Below, in pieces: positions 39,227-46,875 of a stretch of 64,000 nucleotides of DNA. Origin of the DNA: Oharaeibacter diazotrophicus. GTDB lineage: Bacteria > Pseudomonadota > Alphaproteobacteria > Rhizobiales > Pleomorphomonadaceae. The notes below the pieces were generated by a model that worked only from the letters and a program-made list of their open reading frames with translations, was not told where the DNA came from and made no database searches. Both the position numbers and the translations under genes were made by a program. The stretch's first letter is position 1. Every line of letters begins with the position of its first letter. Location of the stretch: positions 186,001 to 250,000 of the forward strand of contig NZ_SNXY01000008.1 in NCBI RefSeq assembly GCF_004362745.1. The letters run 5' to 3'.

Positions 39227-40027
39227 ATGGTCTTCCGCACCCTCGTCTACAACGTCGTCTTCTACGTCTCCACGCTGGTCATGATGATCGTCGGCGCGCC
39301 GACGATGATCCCCGGCCGGCGCACCGAGATGGCCTTCGTGCGGCTGTGGTCGCGGATCCAGATGGCGCTGCACCGCGCCATCGTCGGGGCCCGCCACGAG
39401 ATCCGCGGCCTCGAAAGGATGCCGAAGACCGGCTGCATCGTCGCGATGAAGCACCAGTCGACCTGGGAGACGATCGCGATGATCCCGTTGCTCGAGGATC
39501 CCGCCTTCATCCTGAAGCGCGAGCTGATGTGGATCCCGTTCTTCGGCTGGTGGGCGGCGCGCGCCAAGATGATCCCGGTCGACCGCGGGCGCGGCCGCGA
39601 CGCGTTGCGCGCCATGACCGAGCGCGCCAAGAAGGCCGTGGACGAGGGCCGGCAGATCGCGATCTTCCCCGAGGGCACCCGCCGCGAGGCCGGCGCCGAA
39701 CCGGCCTACAAGTTCGGCGTCGCCGTGCTCTACCGCGACCTCGACGTGCCGATCGTGCCGGTGGCGCTCAACGCCGGACTGGTGTGGCCGCGCCGCGGCG
39801 TCCACCGCCGCGGCACCATTGTCGCCGAGGTGCTGGAGCCGATCCCGGCCGGGCTCGACCCGAAGACCGCCTTCCTGCGCCTGCAGCTCTCGATCGAGGA
39901 GGCCTGCGACCAGCTGCTGCTGGAGGCGGCCGACCGCGGCGACGAACTGTCGCCGACGGCGGCCAGGCGCGTCGCCGAACTGCGCGCCGGCGCCGGCACC
40001 CGGATCACCGAGGGCCGGGTCGCCTGA
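39227..40027 (+). CDS. plsC: 1-acyl-sn-glycerol-3-phosphate acyltransferase
   Basis: 266 residues with an N-terminal membrane segment. KHQSTWET corresponds to the catalytic HX4D/E motif and FPEGTRREAG to the glycerol-phosphate-binding motif; PVDRGRGRDALRAM and VPVALNAGLVWPRR are further PlsC blocks. It makes phosphatidic acid from lysophosphatidate at the inner membrane. It follows ydcF by 37 bases and is probably cotranscribed with ftsEX. Confidence 0.93.
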   Translation: MVFRTLVYNVVFYVSTLVMMIVGAPTMIPGRRTEMAFVRLWSRIQMALHRAIVGARHEIRGLERMPKTGCIVAMKHQSTWETIAMIPLLEDPAFILKRELMWIPFFGWWAARAKMIPVDRGRGRDALRAMTERAKKAVDEGRQIAIFPEGTRREAGAEPAYKFGVAVLYRDLDVPIVPVALNAGLVWPRRGVHRRGTIVAEVLEPIPAGLDPKTAFLRLQLSIEEACDQLLLEAADRGDELSPTAARRVAELRAGAGTRITEGRVA

Positions 40028-40046
40028 CGGCCGGGGACGGCCCCCC

Positions 40047-40571
40047 TCACCAGCCATCGAGCTCGGCGACCAGCGCCTCGACGCCGCGGTCGCGGATGCC
40101 GAGGTCGGCGAGATGGGCGGCGGTGGCGCGGACGTAGTCGGGATTGCGCCCGGAGCGGCCGGCGGCGTGGCGGACGATCTCGACCATGGCGGCGTGACCG
40201 AGGCGGCCGGCATATTGCGGGTGGGCGCGGTCGGCGACGTAGGTCATGGCCCGGACGACCGTGCCGTCGGCGAGGCGGACGGGGCGGACCACTTCCCGGT
40301 AGACCGCGGTGACCTGCTCGCGCTCGCGCAGGTAGGCGACAACGGCGTCCCGGTCGGCGAGCGCGACCTCGAAGGCGAGGCCGGTGCACGCGCCGCCGCG
40401 GTCGAGGCCGAAGACGAGGCCGGGCCGGGCCTCGGTGCCGCGGTGGACCCAGGAATAGACGCAGAGCGAGCGGTGGGCGCCGACGAGCCGGGCCTTCTCC
40501 GCGCGCCGGTGGGCAAAGCCCGGATTCCACATCAGCGAGCCGTAGCCGAACACCCAGAGCGCGTCGTCCAT
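40047..40571 (-). CDS. ChaC-like gamma-glutamylcyclotransferase
   Basis: 174 residues. LWVFGYGSLMWNPGF is the substrate-binding loop of the family, and LREREQVTAVYREV contains the catalytic glutamate and tyrosine region. ChaC enzymes cleave glutathione to 5-oxoproline and Cys-Gly in the cytoplasm. Monocistronic, convergent with plsC and 96 bases from the divergent DUF2125 gene. Confidence 0.92.
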   Translation of the reverse strand: MDDALWVFGYGSLMWNPGFAHRRAEKARLVGAHRSLCVYSWVHRGTEARPGLVFGLDRGGACTGLAFEVALADRDAVVAYLREREQVTAVYREVVRPVRLADGTVVRAMTYVADRAHPQYAGRLGHAAMVEIVRHAAGRSGRNPDYVRATAAHLADLGIRDRGVEALVAELDGW

Positions 40572-40667
40572 CGTCCTTCCCCTCGCCAGGATCTGCGGTT
40601 AGCAGAGGGCTCGCGCCCCGGGCAAGCCCCGGCGGCCCCGATTCGGACGGCGCGCACGGAGGACGGC

Positions 40668-41657
40668 ATGAGCGGCAGGATCATCGCACTGGCGGCCACC
40701 GTGGCGGTGGTGGCGGCGGGCTGGACCGGCGGCTGGTACTGGCTCGCCGGCAAGGTCGGCAGCGAGATGGACCGGGCGCTGGACCGCCTCGCCGCCGACG
40801 GCGTCGTCGTCACCTGCCCGGACCGGGCGATCGGCGGCTTCCCGTTCCGCATGGAAGTCACCTGCGAGCGGCCGACCGCCACGCTGCCGGACGGCTCGAC
40901 GCTGACCGCGGCGCGCTTCGCCGCCACCGGCGTGGTCTCGGACCTCGAACTCGTCCGCCTCGCCGCCGAGGCGCCGCTGAAGGCGACGGCGGCGGACGGC
41001 ACCACGATCGACGCCGGCTTCGCCAGCCTCGTCGCCAGCGTCCGTCACGACTTCTCCGGCCATTTCGGCCGGGTCTCGGTGGTCGCGACCACGCTCGACG
41101 CCCGCGTCACCGGCGCCGACGGCACCACCGGCCGCCTCAGCGCCGACGAGGCCGAAGTGCACGTGCGCCCGGTCGAGGCCTCGCCGGAGGATCTCGACCT
41201 CGCGCTGTCGGCGACCCGGGCGGTCGGCGAGGCCGGAGGCGCCGCGGTGCTGCCGGCGCCGGCCGACGTCGGCCTCGCCGGCGTCGTCCGGCGCGCCGCC
41301 CTGTTCGGCGGCGACCCCGAACGGCTCAGGGCCTGGACCGCCGCCGGCGGCGAGATCGGGCTGTCACAGGCGGTGCTGGCGGTGGGCGACACGAAGCTCG
41401 AGGCGTCCGGCACGGCGGCGCTCGCCGAGGACGGCCGGCCGAAGGCGGAGATCGCGCTATCGGCGACCGGGATCGGCTGGCTCGGCGACCAGGTCAAGGC
41501 CGGCAAGCCGGTGCCGCCGCTCCTCACCACGCTCGCCTCGGCGATGCTGCTGCTCGGCCGACCCGACGGCGAACGCCGGACCATGACCGTCAAGGCCGAC
41601 GCCGGCGCCGTCAGCGCCAACGGCCTGCCGCTCGGCAAACTGCCGAAGCTGTTCTGA
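40668..41657 (+). CDS. DUF2125 domain protein
   Basis: 329 residues with an N-terminal membrane anchor or signal (about 5-24) and DUF2125-type sequence including CPDRAIGGFPFRMEVTCE, repeated beta-strand blocks and a C-terminal NGLPLGKLPKL end. The cysteine pair CPDR/VTCE is conserved in the family. Probably an outer-periplasm or membrane-anchored lipid-interacting protein; function unknown. A repeat element begins 14 bases after its stop. Confidence 0.9.
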   Translation: MSGRIIALAATVAVVAAGWTGGWYWLAGKVGSEMDRALDRLAADGVVVTCPDRAIGGFPFRMEVTCERPTATLPDGSTLTAARFAATGVVSDLELVRLAAEAPLKATAADGTTIDAGFASLVASVRHDFSGHFGRVSVVATTLDARVTGADGTTGRLSADEAEVHVRPVEASPEDLDLALSATRAVGEAGGAAVLPAPADVGLAGVVRRAALFGGDPERLRAWTAAGGEIGLSQAVLAVGDTKLEASGTAALAEDGRPKAEIALSATGIGWLGDQVKAGKPVPPLLTTLASAMLLLGRPDGERRTMTVKADAGAVSANGLPLGKLPKLF

Positions 41658-41671
41658 TACCCGTCTCGTAG

Positions 41672-41779
41672 AGTCCCGACTCGTCGGGACTCTACGAGGT
41701 TTCGGCCGTACGGCCGGCGCCCGGTCGGGCGCTCCTCGCCCGCGATGCTCCGCCCACGGGTCGGACTTTGCGGGCTCGG
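41672..41779 (+). repeat. Four-hairpin intergenic repeat element, copy B
   Basis: Second copy of the element at 28391-28499 (about 97 of 109 positions shared). Its first hairpin is longer here: CTCGTAGAGTCCCGAC and GTCGGGACTCTACGAG form a 34-base perfect palindrome at 41665-41698. The second stem is also improved (CGGCCG-TA-CGGCCG). Compensatory differences between the copies support selection on structure. It lies between convergent DUF2125 and the membrane protein gene at 41826. Confidence 0.8.
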
Positions 41780-41825
41780 GACGAGACCCGCTCCGGCCGA
41801 AGACGCGGGCCGCGCGCTCGGGCGA

Positions 41826-42230
41826 TCAGCCCCAGCCGATGTCGCGGCGGGCGCCGCGGATGGTGATGGTGAAGCCGGCGACGACGTCGACGAAGGCGAT
41901 CACGGTCAGGATGACGAAGACCGAATGGGCCGCCGGCGCCGCGATCAGGAACTCGACGAGATAGGCGACGAAGACCAGCATCGACAGCACGTGGTCGGCG
42001 AGCGAGGCGTTGCCGGTGCGGGTCGCCTTCAGGATCTCGACGAACAGGAGGACGATGCCGATCACCAGCATCAGGTCGCCCGAGGTCATGGTGAAGCGGG
42101 CGCCGGACAGCATCTCGACGGTGAACAGCGGCGCCAGCCAGGGGTCGCCGCCGCCGGCGCCGAACAGGCCCCAGGCGAACAGGTTGTAGGCGATCAGCGG
42201 GACGATCGTGAGCGGGATCGTGAACAGCAT
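41826..42230 (-). CDS. Conserved hypothetical four-helix membrane protein
   Basis: 134 residues. Hydrophobic segments about 1-25, 50-67, 80-95 and 100-122 separated by short polar loops, ending TIRGARRDIGWG. It looks like the small uncharacterised inner-membrane proteins found next to rpmF in rhizobia. About 200 bases and a strong terminator separate it from rpmF, so it is probably an independent unit. Confidence 0.78.
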   Translation of the reverse strand: MLFTIPLTIVPLIAYNLFAWGLFGAGGGDPWLAPLFTVEMLSGARFTMTSGDLMLVIGIVLLFVEILKATRTGNASLADHVLSMLVFVAYLVEFLIAAPAAHSVFVILTVIAFVDVVAGFTITIRGARRDIGWG

Positions 42231-42363
42231 CGCGCGGCGGGTCCTCTCCTCGGGGTCTCTCCACCGCCGACGAAGCAGGCGAAGGTGACGGTTCCACGGC
42301 GGCGCGACGACGGACGGTGCGAATACACGGGGACGACGCCGGTCGCGGGCACCCCGGAAACGC

Positions 42364-42401
42364 GGAAGGCCGGCGATCCCGTCTGGGAACGCCGGCCTTC
42401 C
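42364..42401 (-). terminator. Hairpin terminator after rpmF
   Basis: GGAAGGCCGGCG and CGCCGGCCTTCC make a perfect 12-bp stem; the 14-base loop itself contains TCCC/GGGA. The minus-strand flank is GCGTTTCC, a weak U-tract. Position 38 bases after the rpmF stop fits a terminator. Confidence 0.55.
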
Positions 42402-42438
42402 TGAAACGTCGATCCGCGTGTGGATCCGCCGGAAACCG

Positions 42439-42624
42439 TCAGACGGTCTCCTTCGGCTCCAGGATCTGGCGACCGCGGTACATGCCGGTCTTGAGGTCGA
42501 CGTGATGCGGACGGCGCAGCTCGCCCGAGGTCTTGTCCTCGACGTAGGTCGGGGCCTTCAGGGCGTCGGCCGAACGGCGCATGCCGCGCTTCGACGGCGA
42601 AGTCTTTCGCTTGGGAACAGCCAT
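42439..42624 (-). CDS. rpmF: 50S ribosomal protein L32
   Basis: 61 residues: [20 protein letters not shown] followed by [16 protein letters not shown], the alphaproteobacterial L32 pattern. There is no cysteine, so it is the zinc-independent form. ATG 42624 is fixed by the family; the open frame upstream is not coding. Located between mtgA and the membrane-protein gene, a common arrangement. Confidence 0.97.
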   Translation of the reverse strand: MAVPKRKTSPSKRGMRRSADALKAPTYVEDKTSGELRRPHHVDLKTGMYRGRQILEPKETV

Positions 42625-42781
42625 TTCCAACTCCATCGCCGGCCGGCGTCCCGTGCCGCACGGCAATGCCGGTGCGACGGGCGCCTCGGCGCTCGCTCCA
42701 AAAAGATGGGGCCTTATACAGGGGCGACCCGGCTTTGGCCAGTGGCGCGGCGAAAAAAGTGCCGCGGCGCCGCGGTTGGCG

Positions 42782-43519
42782 TCAGCGGTCGAACAGGCAG
42801 TCGACGTAGGCGCCGGCCTGGGCGGTGCGGCGCTCGACGGTGCGGGCGTAGCGCGCCTGGTACTTGCCCGGCTTGGCCGGGTTGCGCTCGATCGGGTTGG
42901 GCAGGGCCGAAACCAGCAGCGCCGCCTCGTGGCGGGTCAGCTTGGCGGCGGGCTTCTTGAAGTATTTCTGGGCCGCCGCCTCGGCGCCGTAGAGGTTGGG
43001 GCCCCATTCGGCGATGTTGAGATAGATCTCCATGGTGCGCCGCTTCGACCAGACGAGGTCGACGTAGAGCGCGAGCGGGATCTCCATCGCCTTGCGCAGG
43101 TAGCTGCGGCCGTTCCAGAGGTAGAGGTTCTTGACGGTCTGCATCGTCACCGTACTGGCGCCGCGATTGGGGCCGCCGCTGCGCGACAGCACGGCCCCCA
43201 GGCTGTCCCAGTCGACGCCGCCGTGGCTGCAGAACTTGCCGTCCTCGCCCATCACCACCGCCATCGGCAGCTGCGGCGAGATCTCGTCGAAGGACACCCA
43301 GTCGCGAGTATAGCCGCGGCCGGTGACGAGATCGGCGAGCATCAGCGTCGAGACCGGCGGCACCAGCCAATAGACGACCGTCAGGACCAGCGGCGCGAGC
43401 GCGAGCGCGACGGCGAGGCGGAAGAGGCGGCGCGGCCAGCGGCGGCGCCGTGGCGCCGGCGCCGCGGGGACCTCCTCCCCAGCGACCGCCCCGTAGCTGT
43501 CATCGGCCTCCACGGTCAT
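42782..43519 (-). CDS. mtgA: Monofunctional biosynthetic peptidoglycan transglycosylase
   Basis: 245 residues with a single N-terminal membrane anchor (about 31-54) and a GT51 domain: [14 protein letters not shown] holds the catalytic glutamate, and [16 protein letters not shown] and [20 protein letters not shown] are the other invariant blocks. It polymerises lipid II glycan strands and has no transpeptidase domain. Followed by rpmF on the same strand. Its promoter must lie in the 43520-43740 region, which I otherwise cannot interpret. Confidence 0.95.
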   Translation of the reverse strand: MTVEADDSYGAVAGEEVPAAPAPRRRRWPRRLFRLAVALALAPLVLTVVYWLVPPVSTLMLADLVTGRGYTRDWVSFDEISPQLPMAVVMGEDGKFCSHGGVDWDSLGAVLSRSGGPNRGASTVTMQTVKNLYLWNGRSYLRKAMEIPLALYVDLVWSKRRTMEIYLNIAEWGPNLYGAEAAAQKYFKKPAAKLTRHEAALLVSALPNPIERNPAKPGKYQARYARTVERRTAQAGAYVDCLFDR

Positions 43520-43739
43520 GCACCGTCGTCACCGCCGCGTCCGGCGGGTCCCGCCTCGAAGTTCCGTTCCAAGAGGGATGTACCGGGTTTGCCGGTGGTC
43601 GTCACGTCGGCGCGGCGGGAAATCCGAGCGGCAGGAGCCGATCGCCCCGATTCTGCACATTGTTTCGGCAGAAGCCGCCGATTTGAGCGGCGATGCACAG
43701 GAATTGACGTGGCGCAATTTCGGGCAGAGTGGGATTCTG

Positions 43740-43848
43740 AACTCGAAAGCGGCGGTGGCTTCGGATCTCCGACCTCTACCTCCCTCACCGCCGCCTTCGA
43801 TCTTTCCTCCCTGACTTCAGGCCGGGCTCGTCCCGGCCTTTTTCTTTT
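43740..43848 (+). ncRNA. Candidate small RNA with two anti-Shine-Dalgarno motifs
   Basis: In a 386-base gap with no coding frame, a 15-bp stem with one A.C mismatch (43743-43757 with 43786-43800) closes a 28-base loop containing a small CGG/CCG hairpin and ACCTCCCT. A linker with TTCCTCCCT follows, then an intrinsic terminator. CCUCC motifs complement the Shine-Dalgarno sequence; their display in loops and linkers recalls the rhizobial alpha-r14 and Rhodobacter CcsR small RNAs. A TTGACG at 43704-43709 could be a -35 element but no clear -10 is visible, so the 5' end is a guess. Confidence 0.55.
43820..43848 (+). terminator. Strong intrinsic terminator of the candidate small RNA
   Basis: GGCCGGG-CTCGT-CCCGGCC is a perfect 7-bp stem immediately followed by TTTTTCTTTT on the plus strand, the best U-tract in the window. 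No plus-strand protein gene precedes it, since mtgA and the transporter genes are on the minus strand. Confidence 0.8.
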
Positions 43849-43905
43849 CGGGCACCGACGATCGCACGCGGCGCGCAAAGCACCGCCGGAGCGGCTCCTG
43901 CCCGC

Positions 43906-44982
43906 CTATCCCTCCACCAGCACCGTGTGGGCCGGGCTCCAGGAAAGCTGGAGCGTGTCGCCCTCGGCGGGGCCGGCACCGGCGCGGTTCTGGACGAACA
44001 CGCCGACGGTGCGGCCGGCGACGTCGAGGCGATAGGTGACGGCGTTGCCGGTGAAGACCTCCGCCGTGACGCGGCCGGCGAGGCGGTTCCGCGGCAGCCC
44101 GTCCGCGTCCGCGGCGGCGTCCGGGCCGACGGCGAACTTCTCCGGACGCACGGCGGCGGTGACACGGGTGCCCTCGGCGGCGGCATCGGTGGTCAGGATG
44201 GCGCTGCCGTCGTCGAGCAGGATCCGGGTCAGGGCACCGTCGCGGCCGACGACGCGGCCCTCGAAGAAGTTGGCGTTGCCGAGGAAGTTCGCCACGAAGC
44301 GCGTGCGCGGGCGCTCGTAGAGCGCGCGCGGCGGGCCGATCTGCTCGACCCGGCCCTCGCTCATGATGGCGATGCGGTCGGACAGCGTCAGCGCCTCCTC
44401 CTGGTCGTGGGTGACGAAGACAGTGGTGATGCCGACGTCGCGCTGGATCTGCTTCAGCTCGATCTGCATCTCCTCGCGCAGCTTCTTGTCGAGCGCGCCG
44501 AGCGGTTCGTCGAGCAGCAGCACCTTCGGGTTGGTGGCGAGTGCGCGGGCGAGCGCGATGCGCTGCTGCTGGCCGCCGGAGAGCTGGCGCGGCTTGCGTT
44601 CGCCGTGGCTCTCGAGGCGGACGAGGCGGAGCAGTTCGGCGACGCGGGCGGCGATCTCGGCGCGCGGGCGGTGGCGCACCGACAGACCGAAGCCGACGTT
44701 GTCGGCGACGGTGAGATGGGGGAACAGGGCGTAGTTCTGGAACATCATGCCGATGTCGCGCCGGTTGATCGGCACGTCCTGGATCGGCTTGCCGTCGATG
44801 GCGATGGCGCCCTCGTCGGGATCGACGAAGCCGGCGATCGAGCGCAGCAGCGTGGTCTTGCCGCCGCCCGACGGCCCGAGCAGGCCGAAGAACTCGCCGT
44901 CGGCGATCGTCATCGAGACGTCGGACAAGGCGGTGACGCGGCCGTAGCGCTTGGCGACCCGGTCGATTGCGACGACGCTCAT
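43906..44982 (-). CDS. Polyamine-type ABC transporter, ATP-binding protein
   Basis: 358 residues. Walker A GPSGGGKTT, signature LSGGQQQRIALARA, Walker B LLLDEPLGALD, H-loop VTHDQEEA and a C-terminal TOBE domain place it with PotA-like spermidine/putrescine or related importer ATPases. It is 2 bases behind the permease gene, so the three genes are one unit. No substrate-binding protein is encoded nearby, leaving the ligand undefined. Confidence 0.93.
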   Translation of the reverse strand: MSVVAIDRVAKRYGRVTALSDVSMTIADGEFFGLLGPSGGGKTTLLRSIAGFVDPDEGAIAIDGKPIQDVPINRRDIGMMFQNYALFPHLTVADNVGFGLSVRHRPRAEIAARVAELLRLVRLESHGERKPRQLSGGQQQRIALARALATNPKVLLLDEPLGALDKKLREEMQIELKQIQRDVGITTVFVTHDQEEALTLSDRIAIMSEGRVEQIGPPRALYERPRTRFVANFLGNANFFEGRVVGRDGALTRILLDDGSAILTTDAAAEGTRVTAAVRPEKFAVGPDAAADADGLPRNRLAGRVTAEVFTGNAVTYRLDVAGRTVGVFVQNRAGAGPAEGDTLQLSWSPAHTVLVEG

Positions 44983-44984
44983 CT

Positions 44985-45767
44985 CTAGCGCTCCCCACCG
45001 AACTTGCTGAAGCGTGCGAACAGGACCATCAGCGCCATCGAGGCGAGGATGATGATGGTGGAGATCGCGTTGATCTCCGGCGTGAAGCCCTTGCGGATCG
45101 CCGTGTAGATCTCGACCGGCAGGGTCGAGGTGCCGACCGGGGCGAGGAAATAGGAGATCACGAACTGGTCGAAGGAGATGGCGAAGGCGAACAGCGCCGC
45201 CGCAACGATGCCGGGCGCCATCAGCGGCACGGTCACGCGCCGGAAGGTCTGCCAACCGGTCGCGCCCAGCGTCGCCGCGGCCTCCTCGAGCTCGACGCCG
45301 AAGCTCTTCAGCCGACTGCCAACGATGATCACCACGTAGGGCAGCGACAGCGCGACGTGACCGGCGAGGATGGCGTGCAGGCCGCGGCCGACGCCGGTCC
45401 AGAAGAAGAAGATCAGCATGGCCGTGCCGGTGATCAGCCAGGGGATCGTCAGCACCGGCAGCAGCAGGGCCTGCAGCACGGTCTTGCCGAAGAAGCTGTA
45501 TCGGGCGAAGGCGAGCGCCGTCATGGTGCCGAGCGTGGTCGCGATCGCCATGTTGGCGAGGGCGAGCAGCACGCTGTTGCGGGCGGCGACCAGCAGCGCC
45601 TCGTTGCCGGCGAGGGCGACGAACCAGCGGGTGTCGAACTCGAACGGCAGCTCGTAGAGCTCGGACCGGTTGAAGGCCATCACCATCATCACGGCGATCG
45701 GCACGTAGAGGAAGGCGAGCACCAGCGCGAGATAGCCGGAGGCGAAGAGGCCGCGGGGCGAGGGCAT
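44985..45767 (-). CDS. Polyamine-type ABC transporter permease (PotC-like)
   Basis: 260 residues and six helices. The EAA loop LEEAAATLGATGWQTFRRVTV contacts the ATPase. The N-terminus FASGYLALVLAFLYVPIAVM and the block SFDQFVISYFLAPVGTSTLP are characteristic of PotC-type permeases. ATG 45767 is preferred although the frame is open far upstream. It is 17 bases downstream of the PotB-like gene. Confidence 0.92.
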   Translation of the reverse strand: MPSPRGLFASGYLALVLAFLYVPIAVMMVMAFNRSELYELPFEFDTRWFVALAGNEALLVAARNSVLLALANMAIATTLGTMTALAFARYSFFGKTVLQALLLPVLTIPWLITGTAMLIFFFWTGVGRGLHAILAGHVALSLPYVVIIVGSRLKSFGVELEEAAATLGATGWQTFRRVTVPLMAPGIVAAALFAFAISFDQFVISYFLAPVGTSTLPVEIYTAIRKGFTPEINAISTIIILASMALMVLFARFSKFGGER

Positions 45768-45784
45768 CGGTCGGTCTCCCCGGG

Positions 45785-46645
45785 TCAGAACGACATCTGG
45801 CGCTTCAGGAACGGCGCGCAGGCCGCCATGACCACCAGCACGATCGCCAGCATCACGAAGCCGAGCGCCGCACCGAGCGGCCAGTTGAACGAAGCGGTGA
45901 ACTGGGTCTCGATCAGCGTGCCGAGCATGATCGCCTGCTGACCGCCGAGGATGCGCGGCTCCATGAAGGAGCCGATCACCGGCACGAAGATCAGCACCAC
46001 GCCGGCGACGATGCCGGGCAGGCTGAGCGGCAGGGTGATCCTGAGGAACACCGCGAGCTTCGACGCGCCGAGGCTGAGCGCGGCCTCGCCGAGGGTGTCG
46101 TCGATCGCCTGCAGCGAGACGTAGGAGGTCAGGATCATGTAGGGCAGGTAGGCGTGGACGAGGCCGATCACGATCGCCGGATAGGTGTAGATCAGGTCGA
46201 TCGTCGGCACCGCCGGCCACAGCCAGTGCAGGAAGCGGTCGGGCAGGCCGCCGGGGTTCAGCACCATCGTCCACGAGAAGGTGCGCACCAGCCCGTTGCT
46301 CCAGAACGGCAGCACGATCAGGAGCAGGATCGCCTCGCGCCAGCGGTTGCGAATGTGGCGGGCGAGCAGCAGCGCGGCCGGGTAGCCGATCGCGAAGCAG
46401 AAGCCGGTGACGTAGAGCCCGAGTTCGAACGAGCGCCACGCGTTGATGCGGTAGACCGGCTTGGTGAAGAAGTCGACGTAGTGCTTCAGCGTGAAGGTCG
46501 CCGTCCGCCCGTTGATCGGGGCGACGTTGAGGAAGCTGAAGTAGAGCATCGCAGACAGCGGCAACAGCACCGTCGCCGCCAGCACCAGATAGGTGCCCCC
46601 GGTCAGCCCCGCGATCGCCCTGAGGCGCCGTCCCTCGCGCGTCAT
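45785..46645 (-). CDS. Polyamine-type ABC transporter permease (PotB-like)
   Basis: 286 residues, six helices plus a longer N-terminal segment (LSAMLYFSFLNVAPINGRTA) typical of PotB permeases. The EAA loop LGEAALSLGASKLAVFLRIT and VIGSFMEPRILGG are conserved. First gene of the permease-permease-ATPase unit. The upstream 230 bases (46646-46875) include an A+T-rich patch at 46741-46770 likely to hold its promoter. Confidence 0.92.
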   Translation of the reverse strand: MTREGRRLRAIAGLTGGTYLVLAATVLLPLSAMLYFSFLNVAPINGRTATFTLKHYVDFFTKPVYRINAWRSFELGLYVTGFCFAIGYPAALLLARHIRNRWREAILLLIVLPFWSNGLVRTFSWTMVLNPGGLPDRFLHWLWPAVPTIDLIYTYPAIVIGLVHAYLPYMILTSYVSLQAIDDTLGEAALSLGASKLAVFLRITLPLSLPGIVAGVVLIFVPVIGSFMEPRILGGQQAIMLGTLIETQFTASFNWPLGAALGFVMLAIVLVVMAACAPFLKRQMSF

Positions 46646-46740
46646 CGGCCCACTCCCGTCGATCCGGCGCGCGCGACCCCGGCCGCACGCCCCGCCCCGG
46701 TCCCCTCCGCGCCGTCGCCGGAGGATCCGGTCGCGCCGCG

Positions 46741-46770
46741 ATATCGTTAGTGTACGAACATATACGATCG
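46741..46770. promoter_or_regulatory. A+T-rich patch with TGT-N4-ACA dyad upstream of the transporter operon
   Basis: The patch contains ATATCG, the inverted repeat TGTACGAACA at 46751-46760 and TATACGATCG. It is the only A+T-rich stretch between putA and the permease genes and probably contains the operon promoter and an operator. The binding factor is unknown. Confidence 0.35.
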
Positions 46771-46875
46771 CCCAGGGCCCGCAAGCGCAAAGGCGCCCGC
46801 GAGCCCAAAGGCGCCGCGGGCGTCCGGGACGGGGAGGAGGCGGCCCGTGGGGCCGGGACCGCTACGGGACGGACG

